Assembly (NCBI GenBank): GCA_963590855.1 | Contig: CAVAQT010000003.1 | Span: 62,001 to 126,000 of the forward strand | DNA from: Ruminococcus_C sp963590855 | GTDB taxonomy: Bacteria; Bacillota; Clostridia; Oscillospirales; Ruminococcaceae | DNA: 64,000 bases | Reading direction: 5' to 3' | Program-made: the position numbers and the translations under genes | In this document: in pieces, positions 25,401 through 37,400 of the stretch | Layout of the letters: each line of letters starts with the position of its first letter | How positions within the stretch are numbered: the first letter of the stretch is position 1 | Notes under the pieces: model-generated | The model's input: the letters and a program-made list of their open reading frames with translations, nothing else | Database searches by the model: none | What the model was told of the DNA's origin: nothing

Positions 25401-28400
25401 ATCACACTGGCAAAATGGTTATTGTGCAGCGAAATCGAGACAGAGCTGTCTGCCGGGCGTGTCTGGAATGCAACATGTGCACTGTTCGTCTGAATATCTT
25501 CGCTCAGTGCCTTCAATCCATAATGATCCGGGTCTACTTCGTTGCGATCCTGTCTGCCCTCGGTCTCTGCATCTGCATCCACGTCCATGTACAGTCCCTT
25601 GGGAACGGGATAATACCGCGGTGCTTCTGCATCATTCAGGGTAACTGCACCCTCTGTAAAACCCTCTGTCCGAATGACCCACCGCACCTGACGAATGGAT
25701 TCGTTCAGATCAAGCTGTGACAACTGCTGCTGGAGCTGCTGATTGGTGCTGTCAAAATGGAGATTCTTCTCTTCCAACGCAATGGCTGTGTTTGCATCCA
25801 GGGCATAGCCATTTTCGTCACCAATGCGTACCCACCAGCTTGTACCAGTTCCGGAATTGGAATAGGTGTTGGAATAAATGCCGTCATCCTGCTCTGTTTC
25901 CGGCGTATAGAATCCGGTCTCCTTGTCCGGTTGTGTGCTGATGAGCACATAGGGATAGACTTTCAGGTGTTTTTCCAGGATGTCGTGTACCTGCTTTGCG
26001 TCTGCGGCGTACTCTGTTTCCAGTTCACTCGCCGATGGGATCGCCCATTTACCGGTTGAAATTTCTGAAACGCTGGGATAAACCAGTTCAGAAACATGGG
26101 GTGTAACATCGGAATAATTGACCGGCGCTTCCTGATCTGTACCGCGCAGTGTCGCATAATTTGCCAGGTTATAGTTTACCACAAACTCATTGACCGATGC
26201 AGTATCGTTAGATACCTGGTCAATATAAGTGACTGTTTTATAAACCTGCTTGATATGCGGATCTTCTGCGATGACCGTAGAAGAGTTCGGGTCGTTGACG
26301 CGCACACGCTGATAGTTCAGGTCGGCGCGCACAGTGGTTTTGGGTGCGATCACAGCAACCTTTGCAGAAGATGCTGTCAGATAGATCTCACCCGGCACAA
26401 CGCCGTCAAAGGGTTCGATCTCATCCAAAGTGTTTTTCTTGCTGCCGGTGGTATCCTTGACGCGTACAGCATTTTGCAGCTGCATGCCCTCCATGGTCTG
26501 TCCGGAGAAGTTGAAATCATAGGTGTTATAAGCCAGTTCCGATTCCGGCACTTCCTGTCTCTGCTGCTTTTCGTAGACGATATTGCCGTAAGCATTATAG
26601 ACATATGCTCCGTTCTCGTCCCGTTTCGGCATGAGGCAGCCGCCGCGGATATAATACTTGCCGTCTGCATCCCGTTCGGCAAAGACGCCGTCCTTTGTGA
26701 TGGCGAACTTGCCGTCTGTATCCTCAAATGTCACATAGACCTTGGAATAATAATCCTCCCAGCTGCTGTCGGTGTCGTCCGCCAGTTCCAGGTTGTCGAT
26801 CCGGGTCTTGATCTTAAAGTTCAGCGTGCCGTTGAAATAGCCTGCCGGATGATTGCCTGCAACATAGGTCTTGTCGTCCTTGCAGTCGAAGCCTGCATCC
26901 TTCGGCGTGGTGATCTCGAATACCAGTGTTTCACCGCCGCGCTTGGTAGCAGAATCCGCCCGTGTCAGCTCGGCATCCGCATTTTCCGCCGGCGCAACAT
27001 TCTCGGCAAAGTACCGCTGTGTCAGTTCGATGCCCCAGCCTGCCGCTTTGGCTTCTGCCATGGTCAGCTTTTGTGTCGTACCGGACTTATCGGTGTACTC
27101 CAGATAGTAGTCGTCCATCAGGTCGTCCTCATCCCAGTACCGCACATTCTCCGGCAGCTGGAATGTCACCACCATCTTCGCGTGGAAGATACTGCCGCGA
27201 TAACGGTAGTCCTTCTCGGACTGACTGGACACCTTGGCACTGTACCAGAGAATATCGCTGTAGTCAAAATCCTTTCCGCTGTTCTGATACTTCTGACGAG
27301 TGTCTACTTCGTCCAGGTCTTCCGTGTCTTCGGTAAAGCCCTTCTTACCCGTTTCTTTTTTTTCTGCGGCTACCATGTTCTCCGCCTTCAGGGACGGTGT
27401 CTGGGTGCGGATCTTCAGCGTATTCACAACGCCGGAATCCTGCATCGCTTCGGCAGAGGTGAAATCCGAGAAAAGCATATCCGTATTTCCGTCATACGGC
27501 GAAACGTCACGGTTCAGTGCAGAACGGATGCTTTCCGACAACAGCTTGTCCTTCCGGTACTCGTCCATCTGCATTTCTTCATTCTCGGCATACCGCTTCA
27601 TGCTGCCCAGCATATAGGTGCCGTTTTCGTAGTGATGGTTCAGCAGAACATAGGGATCCGAACTGGTTGAAGAAAGTCCGTCTTTGTCTGTATCCGGACG
27701 CATGGGCAGGGTGTCTTTGGAAATGTAGTACATTTTTTTGCTATTGTATTGCATCACTGTTTCTGTATCAGTTGCTGCAACTGCGTCCTTTCGCTTGTCT
27801 GCACTCCGATAAGCATACGTATCATAAGAATTTACCGCTGCTCTCAAATTTGCCGGAGAGCATACCGTATACGGATTGCCTGAAATGTCATTGTCCGTGA
27901 TAAACCGGTAAGCGTTCACTCTGCTGGAAACGTAAGAATAATTGTTCAGATAGTTTTTCAGCAGATCTTCATCTTCCACGCCGTTTATCATATCATCCGG
28001 CTCTGCATAGGTAAAGGTCTTGATGCAGAAATTGTACAGGCTGCCGTTTCGGATCGCCGCATCCTTTTTCTGCTTTTCTTCCAGCTGTGCCGCTGTCATT
28101 GCCGTTTCGGTATCATTTTCTTCCTTGGCAAAGATCTGCACCACATAACGCTCGGTAGACGCATCATAATAGACCTCAGTGTCATAAAGCGCCGCCTGTT
28201 CAGTCAGTTCTGTTGCCGCATCCTTGTCGTACAGCTTCCACTCCACGGACTTTTTACGATTTTCCGTGTTATCCGTGGTATAGCGTGAGCCATCTGATGC
28301 CACCGGAACGATACCGTAAGGCAGAATGTTGGTGATGACCGGCAGAGAAAGCGAACCCTTCTGACCGCCGTCTGTGCCATAGCTGTGCTGCGACTTTTCA

Positions 28401-31400
28401 TTATTATAGCCACGTATTCCGACACTGCCGCTGTAGCCATACTCATCCCAGCAATAATTGTTCTCCACATGGACATTGATCCAGTTGACCTCGCCCTGTG
28501 TCTCGGTGTAATACTGTTCCACCGTCTTGCCGTACATCTCGGTTTCATTGCTGCCGATGGTTTCGCTGATGGTTGCCCAGCTGCGCACCAGAGGCTGACG
28601 CTGTACAGCTCTCGTACCAGTTTCGGCATAGAACATGGTCTTACCGCTGGCATAGCGGGAGATGTCTCCGTTGTTGGTAAACTGATAGCTGCCGTTCTTC
28701 TCCACCGTTTCTTTGTTCTGGATGTTATAGCCATTGACAGAAGACGTGTTCGGAGAAGCCGCCAGATACTTTAACTTATCCGGCTGCGGATCAGAATAAT
28801 ACCAGTGATAATATGCTGGACTCCAGAGGTAATCCATGCCGCTCAGCTGGTTGTGCTTTGCCAGTGTTTTGGTCGAGCCGTCCCAGTGATCGATATCATA
28901 GATCTGATAATAAAGATGGTTTTCGCTGTTGTTTGCCACATAGGGCTGTGTGAGCACACGGTCATACCAAGTACCGCTTGCTGTGTTGGTAAATACTCTC
29001 GCCGGAAGTGTTACCCGGGTGATATAACCAAAGTCACTGCCTCTGCCGTACCACTTTTTCAGCGGCTGTTTTACGGTGATCTTTACCACATACGGTGTAT
29101 ACTGTTCCGCAGTGTAATAACCATCCGCTTCGTCAGTGATCGCTGTATTCTGCGCCGCATCGCGCATTGCCTTCGGCGCAAGATACTTCGGATTTTTCGT
29201 TTCCGGTGTCTGAATGATCTCTGCTTCTACATTCGTCGCATCGATCGCCGCAAACTTTCCGGACTTGGAATCGCCGGTGTTGGTATATGCCAGCACCTGG
29301 GAGACATCCAGCTTTCCGTTGTCATCCACTACCGGCTTCATGCCGTAAGCGAATGTATACAGGAATGTCACACCATCCAGATCCCAGTCACCATAGTTGT
29401 ATGCCTGAAGCTGAACGGTCGTATCCTCGTCATATTCCAGGGCAACAGCGCCGGAACGGTCTGTGATAGAATGAACCGTATTTCTGTAAGAATTATCACT
29501 ATAGGAATCACTATATGTACCGAAATACGGATAATTCGGGTCGGTCAAAATGCCGTCTGTGCAGTCGCCGCTGGTCGCTTCGTACTGAATATTTTTTCCC
29601 TCGCTCAGGAACTCTGTGCTGGTGGCAAGCCATGCCTTTTGCAGGTGGAGACGCGTTTCACTCCAGATCACCGGCGTGTCCTTTGCAGCATCCAGTGTTT
29701 CCCAGTCGGCATGATCAGCATTTCGCTGATGCATCGCCAGCCTGAACCAGTCGCGATTGATGTTGTTTGCCTTATATTCTACCGTCTGAGGCAGCTGCTG
29801 CAGCTGATCGGCTGCAGTGATACTGGAAGCCGCATTGTACCATACCTTCTGCATATTCTTTGCAGTCTGAGAATCTTCGTCCAGCAGCACAACGTTTTGA
29901 CCGCTGATATTGCCGCTTGTGGTAGACGAGCCGGGGATATGGGTGATGGTCTGATCCAGAAATTCCCACATATCCACTTGTGTATTCTTATCTGCACTGA
30001 AACCGATATCATGCATCAGATAATCCATATCCATCAGGATATTGCTGTTCTGTATCTGTTTATCGTTATTTTTTGCATCCCCATTGTTGGAAAATCCGCC
30101 CGACAGCATGGGGTACAAATTGCCGTTGGGAGAAAGTGTTTCATAATTATAGTGTACCAATCCATTTTGATAATACTCACCAATGCGCGGGAAGTATGCC
30201 GGATGCAGTCCGGCAGATCCAGTCGTAGACGCTGCGGTATCGTCTGCATAGGTAGAAGCCGTGTATACCATAGGCAGATCTTCCTTGCGAATGGTTGCCG
30301 AATAGCAGAATTCGATCTGCTCGCCCGGCTGCAAAACGAAGTCCTTGTCATGGTCATCTGCATAACGCAGGCGCAGTTCGTATACCGTAAACGAAATCGA
30401 GAAAGTATTGTTGCTGTCGGGCTTCAAATCCGCAAACGCTTTCCGGCTCGCATTGCCGTTGGTGTAACCGTCGGTATAGGTCATCTTTCCGCCGCTGTCA
30501 TAGCCGGTCACTCCTGTGGTTCGATTCGCCAGATACAGCTCAATATTAGTCAAATCCTTCTCGTTGCCGTCAGCATCCAGAAGACGCAGATGAAAATTGG
30601 GTATGCTGTCGCCGACCTTATACAAATCGTACAAAGCCGAATCAAAATATTCCGGCATCTTATCATAGATCACCGGGTTGATGAGTCTGCCCTCCTCGCC
30701 TGCCTGTTTGCCGCTGCTCAGCGCCGCCAGGTTGTTTTTCAGCGTCACCTTCTGCCAGATGGTTTCGCCCGGACGATAGCTTGTTTTCTGTGCCGCATTC
30801 TCCGCATACTTTGCAGCAGCAGCTTCCTCTGTGGCAAATGTCTGGGTGTGGAACGATGCAATGGGATTTTCCCGATAGATCGAATGGGTCAGTTCTTTTC
30901 GGTCTGCCGTCTGGATCGTATGGGATGTGGCTGTAGCATCCGCAGCAACTGTGCTTCCGGATTCGGTCACAGTAACCGCCTGGATATCCTCGCTGTGAAT
31001 ATGGGTATAGGTGTTCACTGCGGTGAAATGCTGAGAATAAGTGTCCGCTTTCTTTGCAGTGCCGTCTGTCAGGTCCTGGTATCTTCCCACACCGGTCAGC
31101 TTGACATCTTCCAGCTCGATCTTGCTCTTTGCCGTACTGCTGAACTTGGTGTCAGTTGCGCTGCCTTTCAGATCATAGTAGATCCAGCGTACTCCAACTA
31201 CATTCGGCAGATCGGCATCTGTCATAGCTGCCTCTGCCAGCTGCCGTGCTTCGCCGGCTGTGTAGGTGTAGGATTTCCAGGTGGTCTTTATTTCGTCGTT
31301 TTCGTCTGTCTGGAAGGCGATGTTTTCATCTTCTGCAAAGCGCGGGTCTGTGCTGGGTGTTGCAACTGCATAGAGCACTTCTACCTTGCTGAACTTGTCT

Positions 31401-34400
31401 GGTTCAAGTGAAACGGTATACGGTTCTGTCAGTTCAAAGCCGCGGTAATACTTGACACCGCTGTCCTTCGTTTTCTTTTCCAGGAAAGAAACATCTACAG
31501 AATAGGTGTCGCAGTTGTGTCCGGTTTCCTGATACAAACCGCCAATAGTCAGCGATGCGCCCTTTCCGTCGTAATTCTGCTTCGGGTCAGCCGCCTGATA
31601 GGTCAGTGTGACCGGAGCGGTAGACTGATATTTCAGAGTACTCTGCACATGAGCATAGTACTGCGTCTGCGATGCCGCATCCTTCTGAGAATAGCGGTAA
31701 TAGTAGAGATAGCCTGCCAGATCTGTTCTGCGGTCTGCATAAGAATTGGTGCTGTTTGGCTGATAGTTTCCGCTGCCGGAAGCGTTATAGATCGCATACT
31801 GCGGATAAGCATGCTTCTGTGCAGCGTGCACCTTTACATCTACTGTGCCGACTGACACATCATCATAGCTTCCGCCGTTCTCGGTGAGCTGTGTCGTCAC
31901 ACGGAGATAAACCGCTTCGCCCGGATTGATCTGATCGTCAGACACTGCGCCCTTGCCCAGTTCAGCCGTCAGACTGCGGTAAGCCGTTTCTTCCGGATCA
32001 CCGTCTGTCTTGTTCAGCAGCGTATACTTTACACCCTGTGCCGCTGCGATCTTTGTGCTGCCGTCGGACAATTCCGCGGTGATGTCCGCCGCCGGAATAT
32101 TCTCAGATGCATTCCCCGTCGTCAGAACCTTGCCGCTTGCATCCACAACATCCCACTGAACAATACGCTGTCCCTTGGGGACGCTGAAATCCACGGAAAC
32201 ATGCTCCAGCGGAATCAATGCGCTGTTTGCTGCGCTGATCTTTGTGGTATATTCCACATAATCATAGGGAGACAGATGGAGATAGTCCACAGACTGGATA
32301 TCGCCGGTCTTGGAATCCAGATCATACATTTTCGTCCGGGAAACATCGACCTCCATGATTCCGGTCAGGTTCTTGATGTTATAATAGGAGGATTTGTTGC
32401 TTTTTGCGGCAGATCCATCCGCATTGGTATAGGTATAGACATCGGCATTGGGGTCAATGGAAGTAAACGCTACGGACAGCTTGTTCTCAGCGCTTTCCTG
32501 CGCATAACCATTGGACTTTTTGCCGAAGGACGGCGTGGAGTCTGCATCCCAGGTATCCGAGGTAAAATCGTCAGGTGTCCGGTCAACATAAACGCCGTCA
32601 TACAGGAATGTGCATTTTCCATTGGTTTTATCTGCGGTCAGATACTCTCCGTCTGCCAGAACGGTGCTGTCCTGGCTGCGGTCGGCGTTTTTCGCCCGGA
32701 GATCCAGCTGGAAGCTGCTGACATACGCCTTGACGTAAGTGCCCTGATCGAACGAATTGGTATAAGTGGGAAGCAGATCCGAATTGCTCTTATACAGCTG
32801 TCGGAGGATCTGCTCTGTATCTACCGAGTAGACCGCTTCGCCGCCGATGGTCTCTGCTGTTCCCACATACACAGTGTAACCGCCGTTGCCATCCGGCCCA
32901 TCGACACCTGTTTCCTTTACGACATTTACCGGAACAGTTGTCTTGCCGTTTACGGTGAGGATCAGCTGCGATACGGCAAACCAATCTCCATCCAGCAGGA
33001 ATGTCGGCAGGTAGATATGCTCCAGGCGATAACGGCTGTCCATGGTGTTGACAGAAGAAGCCTCGCTGATTCGGGCAGCCGCCTCTTTTCCTGTCGCCTG
33101 GTTCTTGTCCTGATTATAGATTCTGACCCGATAGAGTCCTCTGTTGGGTGTATTATTATCAGTCTCACTGTAATCATAATACAGATTTTCTGTGGTGTAA
33201 TTCGACCGGGTTTTCAGTTCATATCCGCCTTTGAAGTTAATGAGATAGCCCATGATTCTGGCGGTATCCGACTGCTCATAGATCACCTGATCGGGCGCAT
33301 AGTCAGTGGAAACACTTGTTGCTGCAGTGTTGGTACCGTATTTGTTGTCATGTGTTTTCGAGATTGCATAAGGCTTTCCGTGCACCAGGATATCCCACTG
33401 GTTCGACTGATGGGTATCGGCTTTTTCCTGATCGGTCAGTTCCGCGGAATAGTCGCCTGTGCCCGGAATGTCATACATCGTCATGCGATAGTCGGTGACA
33501 AATGTATCTTCGCCCAACGCAATGACATATGTTCCGTTTTCCTGTGTGATCTGATAGCTCGGTTCTACTGCCGGCTCGGTATCCGGTTCCGTGGTATCTG
33601 TCGCAACCGGAACATCGCTTCTCACCTTGTCCGGATAAGTAAAGTTCACATACCAGTCGTTTTCTGTGCCATACAGCTTCTTCAGATCTGCTACAGAGAT
33701 GGAAACCGTCTGCGCTGTGCCGGTCTCTGCGCCGGTAGAATCCTTTGCTTTCAGCGTAAAGGTGATCTCGTTGTTGTCCCGGAAATACTGATAGATCTCT
33801 TTCTTGATCTGGATGCCGGTGGTCAAAAAGCCCTTGTAATCATAGACGTCATCCGGCTGGATCTCCGGCAGCTTATCCGAAAGTACGACCTGATCGGTAA
33901 ACGCCAGCTTCTTCACCCAGTCATACTGATCTGTCCGGATATACGGACTGTTCATTGTCCAATGGTAGTCGTTGTTGTTGGGAGCGCTGTGCGCACCTGA
34001 CCAGTAAACATAGGAGGTAGGAACAGAAGTTGTTCTGCCCTGGCGATAAAAGCTGATGGCAAAGCTGTTGTCCTGTCCGAACTCAGCTTCGTCGTTGGTG
34101 TCAACAGACGGTGTTTCACCCACACCCTTCAACACGTTGTCCTGGTCGTTGACAATGTGAACTCTTGTGCTGGACTGCAAATGTGTAGCATTATAGTCAT
34201 ACTTGGTCTTCTCCCAATAGTAACCATGACCATAACTATGGTACGGTTTCCATCCATAATAATAGTTCTGGAATGACCAGGAAGAGCTTTTTGTTGTCTC
34301 ACCGGAATCGGTACGCTGCATGCTTCTGCCATTGGTCTTGTTGCCCACAGTAACATCGGCATGCGCAGTTGCCACAGCTTCCTCCATCCGGTAGAAGCGT

Positions 34401-37400
34401 CCGGTCACTTCAAACGCACCCTGGGTAGAGGAATCTGTCTGATCGTACCAGATGCCGTAGTCCGGAGATGCTGCATGCTCCCCGTCATTGTTCACTGTCT
34501 GGTACTGGTTGATATCGATGGTCACGACGACCTGTTTTACCGGATTCGAGGGCGCTTGTCCCTGATAGCTTTCCGGCTTCTTATAGAAGTATTTTTCGTC
34601 CGAAGAGAAGGTGTCTGCCTCTTCGCCCAAAAGGTTGAGACGGGCAAATTTGCCGGCAGCATTGCTTTCCGCCGCATAATATACGATATCTTCGCCGGAG
34701 CAGATGCGTTCTGTATCGTCCTGATAGATCACCTTTACCGACTGAATGTAGTCTTTTGCACGCGGATCAACTTTCAGATAATATGCGTCAAAGGAATCCG
34801 TCGGCAGATCCAGGGTCACATCCACGGTAGCTGCCGTGTTCAGAGAAGCATCCCGCACATAATTATAGGACTGGTGCTCCTGTCCGGCAAGTGTCGGCTT
34901 TGCAGCCGGCAGGTTGCTTCCGGTATTGCAATACTGACGGAAATCCACTGCAAAAGAACCTATGGACTTATAGCCGATCTCCAACTCGGAGTTATCGGCA
35001 CTGTCGCCCCACATACTGCTTTCCGAAAACAGATAACCATTGCTGCCGTGCACATGTCCGTCGGAAACGATATTTTCTGTCGGCTGTGCATAATTCTGGC
35101 GAATGTGTTCCAATGAACTGGATGCAGCAGCATACTTTTTATCATTGGCAGTGGTGCTGTCCTTATAGAATGCCATTACTGTCGTGTCGAAATACATCTT
35201 GGAAACATAAATGGCAGTGGTGTCCTTTGCAGTTACGATATACTTGTTGCTGTCATATGTCTCGGTAACATAGCCCTTGGATTCCCGGAAGCCGTCCAGG
35301 TAGTTGTGTGTGACAACTTCCAATGTATCCGTCTTGCCAAAGAGGGAATCGTCATAGCCATAGCATTCGACATAACGCTTTTCATCCGAAGCGGAAGCAT
35401 CTGTGCACTGTACCAGTCTGCCGTTCAGCTCTACATTGGTCAGATTTTCAATGCCGAAATCCGGGAAGAGTCTGGTCTCCTCATCTCTGGTAAATGTCAA
35501 TACGCCATTATAAAAGGTATACTGCTTGCTGGTATCGCTCTCCAGGTGGAATCCTGTCACCTTTCCGGTCTCGTCAGTCTCCGGCAAAAGGGTAACCTGC
35601 TGTTCCTGATCGTCCGCATCTTTTCCGGTGAGAATAATGTTGTCAAACGCGCCGAACTGGTCGATCAGATCCTCATAAATGCGCAGTTCTGTGGTATGGA
35701 AGCCTGTGCCGGTCTCGCCCTGTTTCTCATAGGGAATATCCATCAGGATCTGTGCATCATCCAGAACGGAGATGGTTTTGTTGGCGAACTCTGCGCGCAG
35801 CATGAAGTCACGGTCATACGGAACGCCGAAAATCGTTTCGTTTCCATCGGTATTGCCCGACTTGGAACGAGAAGATTCCGTCTGATCGTTGTAGAAGATA
35901 TGGGTGTTTACGCTGAGCGCCGGACGATCGACATGGAATTTTACAGAGGCAGACTTCGCCTGCTTTTCCATCAGCGCATGCTGCGGTGTCACCGTCATCG
36001 TTGCGGTCAGGTCATCGAACCAGTCACTTGTGCCATAAATGCGCAGTTCCGGTGCGTTGTCCTGCGCCGCAGAGAGGTCGCGCTCCAGATCGGCATAGCG
36101 GATCTCAACATTGGCAAGGTACAATCCCTGCGCTTTCCAATCGGACAGGTCGATCACCAGATCGCCGTCTGCGTTCTTGTTTGCTTCCAATTCTGTCAAA
36201 GTAAAAGTTTTCACAGGCGCAGGCCCGGAAACAACCTCCGGCAGAAATGCAGTCAGTTGGATGCTTTCGATCTTGCCGCTCTTCGCATAGTTGGAAGAGA
36301 GGGTCACCTGATCCGACAAATAGCCCTTTACAATTTTGGCGCCGTCTTTTTCGGTCTTAACGCCAACGCTTTTCAGATCCACGGAAACCACGGACTTTCC
36401 TGCCTTGGAATAACAGCTATTGGTATCCTTGTTTTCCAGCAGGAAGCCATAGTACAGACCCTCCGCCTTATTGGGCACGGTCAGGCTTGTTTTGCTGCTC
36501 TCGCCGGTCTCCGGACGATTGGCAGTGGGCGTGATCGTCAGGTTGGTATCTGCCACTGCCATGGTTGCATTAGAACTAGTACGCGACTCGGCATTGATGC
36601 TGCCGATCACTTCAAAATTGGCACTCGCTTTCAGAGAGCCAGTCCAGTCTGTCGAACCGTACAGTTTCAGCGTCAGTTCTTTCAGGTGATTCAGATCCTG
36701 GTTGCCGTATATCCGCGAGAAAATGATGCGCACGCTGCGCAGACGGCGGATGCTTTCCGGCACTTCGTATGTCACAACGCCGTTTTCGTCTGTCGTCAGG
36801 GCATCCGAAGAAACCGTCAGATCCGGTTCAATTTCAGAAAGCGAATCTGCGGTATATGTTGTATTGTCCCAGTCAAACAACTGGATCTCTTTGATCTCGG
36901 CAGCCTTGCCGCTGCCGACACCCTCCAGAACGATTTTCCGGGTGTCGAAGCCCTCCAGATCCTGGAGGCAGTCGTTCGGCTCATTTCCCACACTGTCCAT
37001 ATTCACCTGGAGCAGCGCATTGGAACTGGTAGAACGGGAATTATTGGTCAGCAAGAACTGATACCATGTCTGCTCCGTCTCGCTGCGGTTTGGGACAGCC
37101 AGAGACGGATAGACAATGCGTGTGCCGTTTTTATCTGTGACCGTGTGCTGTGTCTCTACGGCTTCTGTTCCATCTTTCCGGATGGCGTGCACGCTTGCAG
37201 TCAGCTGCGGCAGTACCTTAGACACATCCAAAGTTACAGTAGCTTCTGCCACAGTATCCTCAGCGGTCTGGTCGTGGTCGCCAAAGCTGTACGCCGTTTT
37301 CAGTTCAGCGTGCGGTGTGATCGTCTGCTCCGTGGTGGGCGTACCATTGATCTGGATGTAACAGTTGTCATCGCTTGCACTGTCTGTATAAGTGATCTGT

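Noticed and set aside
28805..31411. An 868-codon open frame on the plus strand inside the giant gene, with similar long ones at 20138-21907, 32201-34000 and 35306-37507
   Set aside because: They lie antisense to one continuous, domain-structured coding frame. Their products are Cys/Ile/Arg-rich without domains, and no ribosome sites precede them. Long antisense frames are expected from the codon use of the giant gene.
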